This document shows, piece after piece, positions 7,727 to 17,503 of a stretch of DNA of 43,434 bases. Source of the DNA: Dokdonella sp. (GTDB taxonomy: Bacteria > Pseudomonadota > Gammaproteobacteria > Xanthomonadales > Rhodanobacteraceae); NCBI RefSeq assembly GCF_019634815.1, contig NZ_JAHCAP010000028.1:1-43434 (forward strand). The letters run 5' to 3'. A program made the translations under genes and the position numbers. The first letter of the stretch is position 1. Each line of letters begins with the position of its first letter. The notes beneath the pieces are model-generated. The model had not been told where the DNA came from and did no database searches. It saw nothing but the letters and a program-made list of their open reading frames with translations.

Positions 7727-9757
7727 CTACGGGCCACCCAATCGGGCATCGAAGCCATCGGTGAAGATGCGGTCGTTGTCGACTTCGAATGCGCCGACGT
7801 CGGGATTTGCTCCCACGGTCCTCGCATAGCCGCGCTGATCGAAATCCACGGGCAGCGGATTGCTGCCGGCGTCGATCGCGGGACTTCCGACGCCCAGTGC
7901 ATGGGTCTTGGTCGGTCCGCCATTGAATGCGAGCGCTTGCAGCAAGGGATCATCGGTCAACGGCGGCACCGTCCAGGTCACCCCGTTGCTGGTGATGGTG
8001 ATGTTGTGGTCGCCATCGACCGACGCGCCTGAATCATAGACGACCAGATCAGCTGCGCTCGGGTCGGCGATCGAGGTGTTGTTGGAGATGATCGTGCTTT
8101 GTATCACGCGGGCACCCGCGGCCGAACCGTAGAGCATGACACCACCGGCATTGGACGGGGCTGAATTGAAAGCGATCGTGCTGTTGCTCAGCTGCACCGT
8201 CGAAGCGGCGATGCCGCCACCCGAGGAGCCATAGCTGGTGAGAATCTGGTTGGCCGAAACCGTGCTGTCGATCAGCGTCAATGGAACGGCGTAGTACATG
8301 GCGATGCCGCCGCCCCAGGCCATGGCGCTGCCCGTCTGTGCCTGAGCCACATTGCCGCTGATCGTGCTGGCGAGAACCTGCAGTTCGCCGTAACTCGAGA
8401 GTATGCCGCCACCGCCAACGGTGTAGCCGGAATCGACCTCGCTGATCACGTGGTTGTCATGGATCGCACTGCCGGCGATCGTGAGCGGATGTTTGGCATG
8501 AATGCCGCCACCGTAGGCATAAGTCGACGTGGTCGTCGCGCTGTTGCCCGCAATCTCGGAATATTTGGCCATGGAATAGGTTGGCGGTCCGGTCACCTCG
8601 CGGCCGAGCCATGCGCCTGTCAGCGAACTGGGCGCTGCGCGCCCCGCGCGGGGCGTGGGTGGCACCGCGGCGAGGAACAATCCCCCTCCGAAAGCGTCGC
8701 CATTGGCCTGCGCCGTGTTGTTGGCGACGGTCGTGCCCAGGATGCCGGCGAAACCGCTGGCCGTGCCTCCGCCATAGGCTTTGCCGTAGGCGAAGTCGGT
8801 AACGGGTGAACCATCGACGACGTGGGTGTAGTAGCCGCCATTGGCGCTGACCGTGTTGCCGCTGACATCCGACTGGATCAGATAAGCCATGGAATCGGGT
8901 TGCATCATCGTCACGCCGCCGCCGATCGCCAGGAAGTACGGGGCGGCGGCCGGAAGCGTCCCGTCGGGAGCGAGCACCTGGTTGACATGGTTGCCGCTGA
9001 TCGTGCCTTGCAGGAACATCAAGTTCTGTCCGGCAATGATGCCGGCGCCGGCGGCAACCCGAAATGCGGTCGCGGAACTGTTGCTGATCGTCGAATACTT
9101 GATATAGGCAGTGCCACCCACGGCAACGGCACCACCATAGGCCATTTCGGTTTCGGCGTCGCCAACCGAGCAGCCGCTGATGGTGGCATTCTGCAGATTC
9201 AGGTTGCCTGCGGTGTAGAGGCAACCACCCACCGTGCTCCCGCCGCTGGGCGTCGCCCGGCCATTGGTGAGGCTGATGTCCGTAAGCGACAATGAGCCCG
9301 CGCTGGTGATCACGCGCCCCTTGCCGCCGCCATCTAGCGTGAGCAGATCGCGGCCCGAGCCTTTGATCGTGACGTCGGCCGAGGTGGTCAGAGGGCTCGA
9401 CAGCGTGATGCGTCCGGCAAGGCCTTGCAGGTCGATCACGTCGCCATCGGCGGCCGTGGCCAGGGCCTCGCGCAAGGAACCGCTGCCGCTGTCGGCAAGC
9501 GAAAGGATCTTGCGCAGGGTCGGCGCTCGCGCAGCGGGCGCAGGCAGCGACTGCGCGAGTGCGAGTGCGTGGTGGAACGGGCCGGAATTCCCGGTTCGCT
9601 GCAGAACCTGCAGCGCATCGGCGCGAGCGTGGATCACGCCTGGGCGGCCGGCAGGCTCGTTGGCGGCGGCAGCAGTGCCGACGAGCACCAGGGCGAGTGC
9701 CGAGCTCAGGGCGTGGATTTTGAGACGTCGTGTGGTTCGTTTGGTGTGGGTGCGCAT
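7727..9757 (-). CDS. Secreted right-handed beta-helix protein, choice-of-anchor Q type
   Basis: 676 residues. ATG 9757 is set by a strong AGGAGGA site eight bases upstream and begins a signal peptide (basic MRTHTKRTTRRLK, then ALSSALALVLVGTAAAA). The N-terminal region has the typical DSGSGSLREAL...GDVIDL opening of large secreted parallel-beta-helix proteins, then many GGG-containing rungs with short repeats such as STISGN and STVSAN. The end carries the choice-of-anchor Q signature: FNGGPTKTHAL, GSPAIDAGSN, DQRGYAR and PDVGAFE. The last residues, RIFTDGFDARLGGP, contain a motif shared with other secreted proteins in the window. No catalytic residues are recognised; probably a surface or extracellular structural or adhesive protein. 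It stands alone between convergent tsaD and a co-oriented esterase. Confidence 0.88.
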   Translation of the reverse strand: MRTHTKRTTRRLKIHALSSALALVLVGTAAAANEPAGRPGVIHARADALQVLQRTGNSGPFHHALALAQSLPAPAARAPTLRKILSLADSGSGSLREALATAADGDVIDLQGLAGRITLSSPLTTSADVTIKGSGRDLLTLDGGGKGRVITSAGSLSLTDISLTNGRATPSGGSTVGGCLYTAGNLNLQNATISGCSVGDAETEMAYGGAVAVGGTAYIKYSTISNSSATAFRVAAGAGIIAGQNLMFLQGTISGNHVNQVLAPDGTLPAAAPYFLAIGGGVTMMQPDSMAYLIQSDVSGNTVSANGGYYTHVVDGSPVTDFAYGKAYGGGTASGFAGILGTTVANNTAQANGDAFGGGLFLAAVPPTPRAGRAAPSSLTGAWLGREVTGPPTYSMAKYSEIAGNSATTTSTYAYGGGIHAKHPLTIAGSAIHDNHVISEVDSGYTVGGGGILSSYGELQVLASTISGNVAQAQTGSAMAWGGGIAMYYAVPLTLIDSTVSANQILTSYGSSGGGIAASTVQLSNSTIAFNSAPSNAGGVMLYGSAAGARVIQSTIISNNTSIADPSAADLVVYDSGASVDGDHNITITSNGVTWTVPPLTDDPLLQALAFNGGPTKTHALGVGSPAIDAGSNPLPVDFDQRGYARTVGANPDVGAFEVDNDRIFTDGFDARLGGP

Positions 9758-9760
9758 GGT

Positions 9761-9767
9761 TCCTCCT
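9761..9767 (-). promoter_or_regulatory. Strong ribosome-binding site that fixes the beta-helix start
   Basis: Minus-strand AGGAGGA directly upstream of ATG 9757. It excludes the longer in-frame start at 9883, whose extra 42 residues lack any signal-peptide character. Confidence 0.75.
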
Positions 9768-9978
9768 GCAGACGAGATGTCCGGGCTGCGATCGGGCGCG
9801 CGTCTGCACGGGGCCGCAAGGCGCGCGTGTTGTCCCGATTCTGCCCCCTGTGAGGCGCCGACATCGCGCGATGTCAGTCGCATCGGTCAATGTGGCCGGG
9901 TCAGCATAACGCGATCCGCCCCGATTCTGTGATGCAGTTCGCATTTGATGCCGGCGTCTGCCCGCGATGGGCTCCGCC

Positions 9979-10902
9979 TCATGGCGGCGCGGCGATGTTC
10001 GAGGCCGCCGGCTGCGTGTGGATGAAGGCGAGGATGTCGCGCAGTACCGGTGCCTGGGGGGCGCGGGGGTGGGCCAGCGCAAGCAGCAGTGCTGAATGAC
10101 CGATCCGCGGATAGACATGCAGGGTGACCGCTTCGCCGTGGGCCTGCAGTGCTGCGGCAAGGCGGCGGCTGTTTTCGGGATCGACCTCGTCGTCATCATC
10201 GCCGCTGAGCAGGAGCATCGGCGGTTCGCGGCCGTCCACGAAGGCCACCGGCGCGGCTTGGTGCCATTGATCCGGCGCTTCGCCGAACACGTCCAGCATC
10301 TCCTCGTCCTGCGCGTCGGCGGGCAGGAAGGCGTAGACACCGGCCAGACCGATGCAGCCGGCCAGGTCACGCGGCGTCAGGCCTTGCGCCGCGAGCCAGC
10401 GCGGGTCGGTGGCCAGCAGGGCGGCAATGTGTCCGCCCGAGGAATGACCCATCACGAACAATCGCTGCGGATCGCCGCCATAGGCTGCAACGTGTGCGCG
10501 CACCCAGCCAATCGCGCGCGCCGCGTCACGCATGAAGCCGCCGAGGTCGACATCGGGCAGCTTGCGGTAGTCGGGGATCACCGTGATCACGCCGTGCGCG
10601 GCGAGGGCATTGCCGACGAAGCGAAACCAGCCACGTTCGCCACCGAGCCAGCTGCCACCGTAGAAGAACACCACCACCGGGGCGTCATGGACATTGATCG
10701 GCGCATACAGATCGAGCGAGAGTGCGCGCCGGTTGTCGAACTCGATGTGGTCGAAGTGGCGAACGCGGTTGCGAGTGCCCGCCGCATCGACGCTGGAGAA
10801 CCAGCGTCCGTGGCAGGCACCGAGCAGGAGCGCAAGCGCCAGCCAGACGACGCCGAGGCGGCGCCCTGGGCGATGCGTCAGCAGGGCGGTCGCCGCACTC
10901 AT
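9979..10902 (-). CDS. Lipoprotein alpha/beta hydrolase (carboxylesterase/HSL-like)
   Basis: 307 residues from ATG 10902; a longer ATG at 10992 overlaps the divergent folB start and adds no conserved sequence. The N-terminus is hydrophobic and ends in a lipobox-like LLLGAC, so export as a lipoprotein is likely. The hydrolase core has VVVFFYGGSW (oxyanion-hole HGG motif with Tyr replacing His), the nucleophile elbow GHSSGG with S154, an acidic loop SGDDDDEVDPENS and a late His in RIGHSALL. This fits the carboxylesterase / hormone-sensitive-lipase type. The substrate cannot be told from sequence. It is divergent from folB with a gap of 88 bp. Confidence 0.85.
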   Translation of the reverse strand: MSAATALLTHRPGRRLGVVWLALALLLGACHGRWFSSVDAAGTRNRVRHFDHIEFDNRRALSLDLYAPINVHDAPVVVFFYGGSWLGGERGWFRFVGNALAAHGVITVIPDYRKLPDVDLGGFMRDAARAIGWVRAHVAAYGGDPQRLFVMGHSSGGHIAALLATDPRWLAAQGLTPRDLAGCIGLAGVYAFLPADAQDEEMLDVFGEAPDQWHQAAPVAFVDGREPPMLLLSGDDDDEVDPENSRRLAAALQAHGEAVTLHVYPRIGHSALLLALAHPRAPQAPVLRDILAFIHTQPAASNIAAPP

Positions 10903-10990
10903 CGCCGCGCAGTATGCGCCGCTGCCGCCGGCTTGTCGCCGCGCTGTGGAATGTCGATCATCGCTGCCTTCGGGACAACGAACGTGCGTC

Positions 10991-11350
10991 ATGGATCAAG
11001 TCTTCATCGATGCCCTGCAAGTGGGAACCTGCATCGGCATCCATCCGGGGGAGCGCGATCGCCTGCAGCCATTGCTGCTCACGCTCGAACTGGGCTTCGA
11101 CAACCGCGCGGCTGCAGCCAGCGGCAAGCTCGCCGACAGTTTCGACTACGCAGTGATCGCCACGACCTTGCGCGAATGGGCGCAAGCCTGGGACGGTGAC
11201 TTGCTCGAATCCTTCGCCGAACAGGCTTGCCAGTTGCTGCGCGAGCGCTTCGCCGCGCGCGAAATCGACTTGCGCGTGGCCAAGCCCTTGGCGGCGCAGA
11301 CGCTCGGCTGCGCCAGCGTCGGTGTGCGTCTGCGCCGGACCTTCGCCTGA
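10991..11350 (+). CDS. folB: Dihydroneopterin aldolase
   Basis: 119 residues. It converts 7,8-dihydroneopterin to 6-hydroxymethyl-dihydropterin plus glycolaldehyde in folate synthesis. It aligns with E. coli FolB from MDQVFIDALQVGTCIGIHPG onward, has the active-site Glu21 in PGER, the DNRAAAASGKLADSFDY segment and the conserved late Lys-Pro (VAKPLAAQT). ATG 10991 is the only start giving the family N-terminus; upstream in-frame sequence lies over the divergent esterase. Its stop overlaps the next start (TGATG), so translation is coupled to folK. Confidence 0.95.
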   Translation: MDQVFIDALQVGTCIGIHPGERDRLQPLLLTLELGFDNRAAAASGKLADSFDYAVIATTLREWAQAWDGDLLESFAEQACQLLRERFAAREIDLRVAKPLAAQTLGCASVGVRLRRTFA

Positions 11351-11754
11351 TGTCCGCGCGCTACCTGCTGCTGCTCGGCTCGACCCGCAGTGATGACGGG
11401 CACGTCCGTGCGGCCTTGCATGATCTGGCCAACCTCGGCGCGGTCAAGCTGTGCGCGCCGATCCAGCACGGCCCAGGCAGCCGCGATCCGCGGCGCATGT
11501 ACTTCAACGCCCTGGCCGAACTCGAGTTCGACGGCGAAGCCGCTGCGCTCGTTGCTGCTCTCAAGGCGATCGAAGCCGGCCTGGGCCGGCAGCGCGGCAG
11601 CGCCGAGGTCGCCATCGACATCGACCTGCTCGCGCGCTGGGTCGATGCGCGCTGGCTGGCCGATCCGCACGCGCTGGCGAAGGGCGAATTCGTGCAGGCC
11701 CACACGCGCGCGCTGCTGGGCGCCGCAGACATCGACATCGATGGCGTGATCTGA
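11350..11754 (+). CDS. folK: HPPK-type pyrophosphokinase, short form
   Basis: 134 residues, shorter than the about 159 of E. coli HPPK. The family transfers pyrophosphate from ATP to 6-hydroxymethyl-dihydropterin, the step after FolB. Visible family features are YLLLLGS near the N-terminus, the MYFNALAELE strand and the metal-binding DxD (D90 and D92 in VAIDIDLLA). The loop after the DxD, normally carrying several ATP contacts, is shortened. Coupling to folB supports the assignment, but reduced activity or a diverged role is possible. Confidence 0.8.
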   Translation: MSARYLLLLGSTRSDDGHVRAALHDLANLGAVKLCAPIQHGPGSRDPRRMYFNALAELEFDGEAAALVAALKAIEAGLGRQRGSAEVAIDIDLLARWVDARWLADPHALAKGEFVQAHTRALLGAADIDIDGVI

Positions 11755-11781
11755 GCAGACCGCTCGGGCGCGTGCCCGGCG

Positions 11782-12528
11782 TCAGATGTGCAGCAGGCGG
11801 CCGCCATCGACCGGCAGCACGATGCCGCTGCAATAGCCCGCATCGCGCAGCAGGAACAGCACCGCGTTGGCGATGTCCTGCGGCGAACCCTGTCGACGCA
11901 GGGTGGTGCGCTCGGTCACGGTCTGCTCGGTCTCGGCCTTGATCGGATTGGTCGACCACAGCACGTTGCCCGGTGCGACCGCGTTGACGCGCACCTGCGG
12001 CCCGAGTTCGAGCGCGAGGGCTTTGGTCGCCATCAACAGTGCAGCCTTGCTGATGTCGTACAAGGCATGCCCGGCGAGTGGACGCTGCGCGTAGATGTCG
12101 GTGATGTTGACGATCGCGCCTTGTGCCTCGCGCAACGCCGGCGCAGCGGCGCGGGCGAGGAAGAACGGCGCGCGTGCATTGACCGCGAGCAGCTCGTCCC
12201 ATTGCGCGACGCTGACGGTGTCCAGTGGCGTGGCATAGAACTGCGATGCGTTGTTGACCAGTGCGTCGAGCCGGTTGAAGCGCGCCAGTGCGGCATCGAC
12301 AAGTTCGGGCAGGCTGTCGGGATCGCCAAGGTCGGCATGCAGCGCGATCGTGCTGTCGCGTCGTGCGGCCTCGAGCTCGGCGCTCAATGCCTCGAGCTCG
12401 GCGAAGGAATGGCGCCCGTGCAGGGCGAGGTCGTAGCCGGCAGAATGCAGGGTGCGTGCGATCACCGCGCCGATGCGGCGGGCTGCGCCGGTGACCAGCG
12501 CCACCGGCCGGGTGGTGTGTGCGTGCAT
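11782..12528 (-). CDS. Pteridine reductase / FolM-like short-chain dehydrogenase
   Basis: 248 residues from ATG 12528, the start that gives the short-chain dehydrogenase N-terminus. It has the NADPH-binding TGAARRIG (13-20), with the R-R-I-G form typical of pteridine reductases (classical SDRs have GxxxGxG), NNAS (92-95), and the catalytic Tyr157 and Lys161 in LYDISKAAL, with a C-terminal VDGGRLLHI. The family reduces dihydropterins such as dihydromonapterin or dihydrofolate. It lies convergent to folB-folK, consistent with a pterin/folate cluster. Confidence 0.9.
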   Translation of the reverse strand: MHAHTTRPVALVTGAARRIGAVIARTLHSAGYDLALHGRHSFAELEALSAELEAARRDSTIALHADLGDPDSLPELVDAALARFNRLDALVNNASQFYATPLDTVSVAQWDELLAVNARAPFFLARAAAPALREAQGAIVNITDIYAQRPLAGHALYDISKAALLMATKALALELGPQVRVNAVAPGNVLWSTNPIKAETEQTVTERTTLRRQGSPQDIANAVLFLLRDAGYCSGIVLPVDGGRLLHI

Positions 12529-12603
12529 CGTAGGGCGTCCCCGCAGGTTATGCTGGCCACATTGGCACCGCGCGAGTGTCGCAGAAATCCACGCCCCTGT
12601 TTC

Positions 12604-13776
12604 GTGTCCGACCGACTTCCCGAACCCGACGCCGACGAACGCACTCACTCGGACCAGCTCGTTGCCCTGATTGCCCAGGAGATCGCGACGCAGGGACCGA
12701 TGCCGTTCTCACGCTTCATGATGCTGTGCCTGTATGCCCCGGGTCTTGGCTACTACAGCGCAGGGCGCATGAAATTCGGCGCCGCCGGCGACTTCATCAC
12801 CGCGCCCGAACTCGGACCGCTGTACGCGCGCTGCATTGCGCGTGCCCTGGTGCCCAGCCTGCGTGAACTCGGGCCGCAGGCCGACTTCCTTGAGTTGGGT
12901 GGTGGCAGCGGCGCGTTCGCGGTCGATGCCCTGCGCGAACTTGCGCAACAGGACGCTCTGCCACGCCGCTATTTCATGCTCGAGCCCAGTGCCGATCTGC
13001 GCGCGCGCCAGCATGAACACGTGCATGCGCAACTGGATGCAACCCTTGCAGCGCGCGTGAGCTGGATCGAACGGCCCCCGGAAGACGCGTGGCAGGGCGT
13101 GCTGTTTGCCAATGAGGTGATCGATGCCTTGCCGGCCACGCGCTTCACCCTGCGTGATGGCGAGGTGTACGAGGAATGCATCGCGCGCGAGCATGGCCGC
13201 TTCGTCCGTGTCGATCGTCCGGCCGATGCGCTGGTCGCCGGCGCCGTGCGACAGGTCGAACGCGCGCTGGGTGCGCCTTTTGCCGATGGTTATCGCAGCG
13301 AGATCCTGCCGCAGCTGCCGTACTGGCTGCAGGCCATCGCGGCGCCGTTAGAACGCGGCCTGCTCTTGTTTGCCGACTACGGCTATCCGCGCGCCGAGTT
13401 CTATCTGCCGGAACGCAGCGACGGCACGCTGGTTTGCCACTACCGCCATCGCGCGCATGCCGATCCCCTGCACTGGCCCGGACTCACCGACCTCACCGCC
13501 TTTGTCGATTTCACCGCGTTGGCCGAAGCCGGCGTCGGCGCTGGCTTCGATTTCGTCGGCTATGCGCCGCAGGGCCAGTTCCTGCTGGCCAGTGGCTTGC
13601 TCGATCTCGTCGATGCGGAAGGGGATGAAGTCGAACGCGTGCGGCAGTTGACTGCGGTCAAGCGCCTGACCTTGCCGGGCGAGATGGGTGAGCGCTTCCA
13701 GTTGATGGCCTTCGCGCGTGGCCTCGACGTGGCATTGCCGTGGCTGCGCGCCGTGGATCTGTCGCGCCGGCTGTAG
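12604..13776 (+). CDS. MidA-family SAM-dependent methyltransferase
   Basis: 390 residues from GTG 12604. An in-frame ATG at 12550 would add 18 residues; neither has a clear ribosome site. It belongs to the COG1565/MidA (NDUFAF7-like) family: PMPFSRFMMLCLYAPGLGYY, FGAAGDFITAPELGPLY, the SAM motif FLELGGGSGAFA, FANEVIDALP and LLLFADYGYPR. The mitochondrial relative methylates an arginine of a complex I subunit; the bacterial substrate is not established. It lies between the pteridine reductase and cca. Confidence 0.9.
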   Translation: MSDRLPEPDADERTHSDQLVALIAQEIATQGPMPFSRFMMLCLYAPGLGYYSAGRMKFGAAGDFITAPELGPLYARCIARALVPSLRELGPQADFLELGGGSGAFAVDALRELAQQDALPRRYFMLEPSADLRARQHEHVHAQLDATLAARVSWIERPPEDAWQGVLFANEVIDALPATRFTLRDGEVYEECIAREHGRFVRVDRPADALVAGAVRQVERALGAPFADGYRSEILPQLPYWLQAIAAPLERGLLLFADYGYPRAEFYLPERSDGTLVCHYRHRAHADPLHWPGLTDLTAFVDFTALAEAGVGAGFDFVGYAPQGQFLLASGLLDLVDAEGDEVERVRQLTAVKRLTLPGEMGERFQLMAFARGLDVALPWLRAVDLSRRL

Positions 13777-13803
13777 TCGAGCGAAACGAGCGTACTTGCG
13801 GCC

Positions 13804-15033
13804 TCAGGGCGCCTGATTCCCGAGCGCCGCGATCGCGCGGATACGCGCCTTGCGCAGCGCCGCGCCGATCGCAGGTCCTTGCAATCCTTGCGCGAGCAGC
13901 GGCGCCGCCTCGACCGCGCGTGCGGCGGCGAGCGCTGCATGCAGGCGACCGGCTTGCGGATAGGCGGTTTCGGCGTAGCCATGGCGGCCGCGTGCATCGG
14001 CCTCGCAGGCGAGCAGGAAAGGCGAGAGGCGTTCGGGCCGGCGCAGGCAATCGAGTGATTCGAGCAGGCGCAGCAGCGTGCTCGCGCGCAGTTCGAGCGC
14101 GCGATGCGCGCTGAGGTGATGCCGGCACACCAGTTCGGCGAGCGCGCAATGTTCGGCTGGTGGCTTGAGCCGCGCGCACAGCGCGCGCAATGGCGCCACG
14201 CCACGCCGCTCGTGCAGGACATGACGCGGCAGTTCCGCCGCTGGCGTGAGCGCCTTGCCCAGATCATGCGTGAGCGCACAGAAGGCGACGAGATCATCGT
14301 CTGGCGCAAGCCGTGCGGCCATGTCGAGCACGAGTTCGATGTGAATGCCGGTGTCGATCTCGGGGTGATACTCGGCGCGCTGCGGTACGCCGTAAAGCGC
14401 ATCGACTTCGGCAAACAGCACGCGCAAGGCGCCGCAGGCGCGCAGCGCGCGCAGGAAAGCCGACGGCGTCGGTTCGGCAAGGGCCTTGCGCGTTTCCTGC
14501 CAGACCCGCTCAGGCACCAGGTGATCGATTTCGCCGGCTGCCACCATCTGTTGCATCAACGCGAGCGTCTCATCGGCGATGCGAAAGCCCAACGGCGCGA
14601 AGCGCGCGGCAAAGCGTGCAACGCGCAGCACGCGCACCGGATCTTCGGCAAAGGCCGGCGTGACGTGGCGCAGCAGGCGCGCTTCGAGGTCGCGCTGGCC
14701 GCCAAACGGATCGATGAGCGCGCCATGCTCGTCCTGCGCGATTGCGTTGATGGTGAGGTCGCGGCGCGCAAGGTCCTGCTCCAGTGTCACCGAAGGTTCG
14801 GCGTGAAAGGCGAAGCCGTGGTAACCGTGACCGCTTTTGCGCTCGGTGCGCGCGAGTGCGTATTCCTCGTGCGTGTGCGGGTGCAGGAATACCGGGAAAT
14901 CCCGCCCCACCGGCCGATAGCCGTGATCGAGCATGGCCTGCGGCGTGGCGCCGACGACCACGAAATCGCGATCGGCCACGGCGCGACCAAGCAGCCGGTC
15001 ACGGACCGCGCCGCCGACGAGATAGGTGCGCAT
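13804..15033 (-). CDS. cca: Multifunctional CCA-adding tRNA nucleotidyltransferase
   Basis: 409 residues from ATG 15033, which gives [16 protein letters not shown] exactly as in E. coli Cca; ATG 15054 would add seven. It adds or repairs the 3' CCA of tRNAs. The catalytic DxD is D21/D23, followed by [37 protein letters not shown] and a C-terminal HD domain (THDLGK), which in the E. coli enzyme gives phosphatase/phosphodiesterase activity. It is 69 nt after slt on the same strand. Confidence 0.97.
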   Translation of the reverse strand: MRTYLVGGAVRDRLLGRAVADRDFVVVGATPQAMLDHGYRPVGRDFPVFLHPHTHEEYALARTERKSGHGYHGFAFHAEPSVTLEQDLARRDLTINAIAQDEHGALIDPFGGQRDLEARLLRHVTPAFAEDPVRVLRVARFAARFAPLGFRIADETLALMQQMVAAGEIDHLVPERVWQETRKALAEPTPSAFLRALRACGALRVLFAEVDALYGVPQRAEYHPEIDTGIHIELVLDMAARLAPDDDLVAFCALTHDLGKALTPAAELPRHVLHERRGVAPLRALCARLKPPAEHCALAELVCRHHLSAHRALELRASTLLRLLESLDCLRRPERLSPFLLACEADARGRHGYAETAYPQAGRLHAALAAARAVEAAPLLAQGLQGPAIGAALRKARIRAIAALGNQAP

Positions 15034-15102
15034 CGCTGGATGTTCCTTGGCCACGCCGCATTGTGCCAGCGATGACGCAGACGCCGATCACCGCATGCCG
15101 AG

Positions 15103-17193
15103 CTAATGCGCTGGCGGGGTCGGACTGGCGACGGCCGGTGTGGGCGCAGAATCCTGTGCGGCCGTTGGTGCGGCGTTGGGCGTGGCCACGGTTTCGCCCG
15201 GCGCGCAGATCACCGCCTTGCGCGGCGTGTCGGCATCGGGCAACACATAGGCCTGGCCGATGCGGGGCATGCGCGAGGACAGCGTGAGCACCTTGCCGTT
15301 GAGGCGCCAGTCGTAGATGACGCTGAAGGCCATCACGCGCGCGACGTATTCACGGGTTTCCTTGTACGGAATGGTCTCGACGAAAAAATCCGGATCGAGC
15401 GTGCCGCGTGCCGCCACCCAGCGGTCGACCGCACCTTCGCCGGCGTTGTAGGCGGCGCTGGCAAGCCAGGGGCTGCCCTGGAAGGCGTCGGCCATCTGCG
15501 CCAGATAGGCCGTGCCCAGGCGGATGTTGAAGTCGGGCTTGAAGAGGTCCTGCGGGCCGGCATAGGGCAGTTTGAGTGACTTGGCGACCTGTTTGCCGAC
15601 GGCGGGCAGGAGCTGCATGAGGCCATAGGCATTGGCATGCGATCGCGCATCGCTCATCCACGCGCTCTCGGCGCGCAGGATGCCGTAAGCCCAGCTTGGA
15701 TCGATGCCTGCCTGGTTGGCGGAACGGTGCATCACATCGGCCATGCCGAGTGGAAAGCGCTGCTCGTAGAGCCGCTGCGTGCCCGGGTCGGCGGAAAACG
15801 CGAACACCGCGCGGTCGTACCAGCCGAGGCGGTAGGCTCGGTCGGCGGCGAGCCGGCGATCGTTGTCGTCGAGCTTGGCCATTGCGAACGCCCACTCGCG
15901 TCGCGCCTCGCGCAACATGTCGAGGGCATGGAATTCGAAGGCACGGGCGAGATCGGCTTGCTGCGCGATGCGTGCCTCGGCGGCGTCACCACCGGCCAGC
16001 GTGTCGGGACAGATCGAATAGGGTTGGTCGAGCCAGTCGGCGGCCAGGAAGCCGTGATAGTTCGCCTCGCGCGCCACGGCGGCGAAAATCGATCGCGCCT
16101 CGCTGTCGCGGCCGAGCTTGGCGAGGATGCGGGCACGCAGGTAGCGCCAGCGCGCGTCGGCCTTCTGCGTCTGGGTCATGCGATCGAGTGCGCTCAGGGT
16201 CTCGGCGTAGTCGCCGCCGACCAGCGCCATCCTCACGTGCCACTCGCGTGTGGCATCGTCGTCAGCGGCATCGGGCAGGGCCTTGAGGCGGGCCAATGCA
16301 TCCGGCGAATAGCTGGTCGCGCGATACAGCGCGATCGCGTTGAGCACGCGATCCTTCTGCGTGGCGTCCCATTTGAAACGTGTTTCGAGGTCGGCCCACA
16401 GTGTTTGAGCGTCCAGGCTGCTGCGGCGTGCCAGCCGCGTCAGTCCCCAGGCGATCGCGTCACGCGTGCGCGGCGTGTCGGTCCAGGTCTTGGCCTTGGC
16501 CAGTTGCGTGGCCGGGTCATTCAGGGTGGCCGTGATGCGATCGGCCTCGGCGCGCTGCTTGCCGGTCAGCAGGGCGGCGGCATCCTTGGCTGCCGCGGGA
16601 TTTCCGCTGGCGGCGCTGCGCTCGATCCGGGCCCAGACCTCGGCATCGGTGAGCAGGCCCTGCGCGCGAGCGGTGGCCAGCACCGGCGCGCAGGCGTCGG
16701 GCAGTGCGCGTTCGCTGTGCCAGATCGCTTCCAGATCCTTGGCAAAGGAGAGCGTATCGCCCGCGGACAGCCGTGCCTGCAGCGCGTCGCATTGCAGGTC
16801 GAGGTCGGTGAATGACGCTGCGAATTGACGAAACCTGGCCCAATCGCCACGGCGCGCAAGTTCGCGCAGCCAAGCCTTGCGCAGGTCATTGGCGGGCAAG
16901 GTATCGGGGAAGCGATCGAGGAAGGCCTTGATTTCGCTTGCGGTGCGCGACTTGAGGTTGCCACGCAGCGCGGCCAGCTCGACATAGGGGTAGAGCGGAT
17001 AGTGGTTTTCCCGCAGCAGCGTCTTCCAGTGTCGCGAGGTGTCACTGTCAGGCTGCGACGCGGCCGCCAAGGCGGCGCGGAAGGCTTCACGCTGTGCGTC
17101 GAGGTCGGCAGGGCTGGCCACGACGAGCTTGCTTGCGGCAATGAATGACGCGGCGCACAACAAGCTGTGCCGCCATTTCAAACGGAAACCCAT
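15103..17193 (-). CDS. slt: Soluble lytic murein transglycosylase
   Basis: 696 residues from ATG 17193, which has GGGAG just upstream; ATG 17208 is possible. A signal peptide (about residues 9-27) sends it to the periplasm. A long helical superhelical N-terminal domain precedes the catalytic SLT domain: GILRAESAWMSDARS with catalytic Glu509, AYGLMQLLPAVGKQVA, FNIRLGTAYLAQM, AAYNAGEGAVDRW and ETREYVARVMAF. It cleaves peptidoglycan to 1,6-anhydromuropeptides. The last about 45 residues are an Ala/Pro/Thr-rich tail not needed for the fold. It is probably cotranscribed with cca. Confidence 0.95.
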   Translation of the reverse strand: MGFRLKWRHSLLCAASFIAASKLVVASPADLDAQREAFRAALAAASQPDSDTSRHWKTLLRENHYPLYPYVELAALRGNLKSRTASEIKAFLDRFPDTLPANDLRKAWLRELARRGDWARFRQFAASFTDLDLQCDALQARLSAGDTLSFAKDLEAIWHSERALPDACAPVLATARAQGLLTDAEVWARIERSAASGNPAAAKDAAALLTGKQRAEADRITATLNDPATQLAKAKTWTDTPRTRDAIAWGLTRLARRSSLDAQTLWADLETRFKWDATQKDRVLNAIALYRATSYSPDALARLKALPDAADDDATREWHVRMALVGGDYAETLSALDRMTQTQKADARWRYLRARILAKLGRDSEARSIFAAVAREANYHGFLAADWLDQPYSICPDTLAGGDAAEARIAQQADLARAFEFHALDMLREARREWAFAMAKLDDNDRRLAADRAYRLGWYDRAVFAFSADPGTQRLYEQRFPLGMADVMHRSANQAGIDPSWAYGILRAESAWMSDARSHANAYGLMQLLPAVGKQVAKSLKLPYAGPQDLFKPDFNIRLGTAYLAQMADAFQGSPWLASAAYNAGEGAVDRWVAARGTLDPDFFVETIPYKETREYVARVMAFSVIYDWRLNGKVLTLSSRMPRIGQAYVLPDADTPRKAVICAPGETVATPNAAPTAAQDSAPTPAVASPTPPAH

Positions 17194-17208
17194 GCTGCTC
17201 CCAGGCAT

Positions 17209-17503
17209 TCGGCCGTGCCTGTCAGTTTAAGGCAAGGCTGATCCAGTGGCGAAATCATCTGCCCCAGTCTGCGGCAGCGCACCACATCCGTGTGCGGGTG
17301 GGCGGGGAGTCTGGCGGGTGCATCGTTCGTTCCGAATCGCCTTGGTCGATACGCACCCCGCGCCTGCTTGCAACGGGAGGCCCTGTACAAGACGCAAACA
17401 TTTCATTTACATTTTCCTAATGCCTGCCGGTTTGGGGGTGGGCCGGTGTGGCCCGGCAGCAGGCGCGACCGCGGTCTTCCTTGATTTCCATTTGGAGAGT
17501 TCC
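17209..17503 (+). other. Intergenic/promoter region upstream of the TonB receptor
   Basis: A 295-bp gap between divergent slt and the TonB receptor. It includes a locally AT-rich stretch (about 17395-17422, with CATTTCATTTACATTTTCC) that stands out from its GC-rich surroundings and is a natural place for promoter or regulator contacts. No clear consensus promoter or operator was found. A GGAGAG ribosome site precedes ATG 17504. Confidence 0.35.

Noticed and set aside
8457..10370. Long minus-strand open frame across the beta-helix and esterase genes
   Set aside because: Arg/Gln/His-rich composition, no domain, spans two real genes in another frame; a high-GC shadow.
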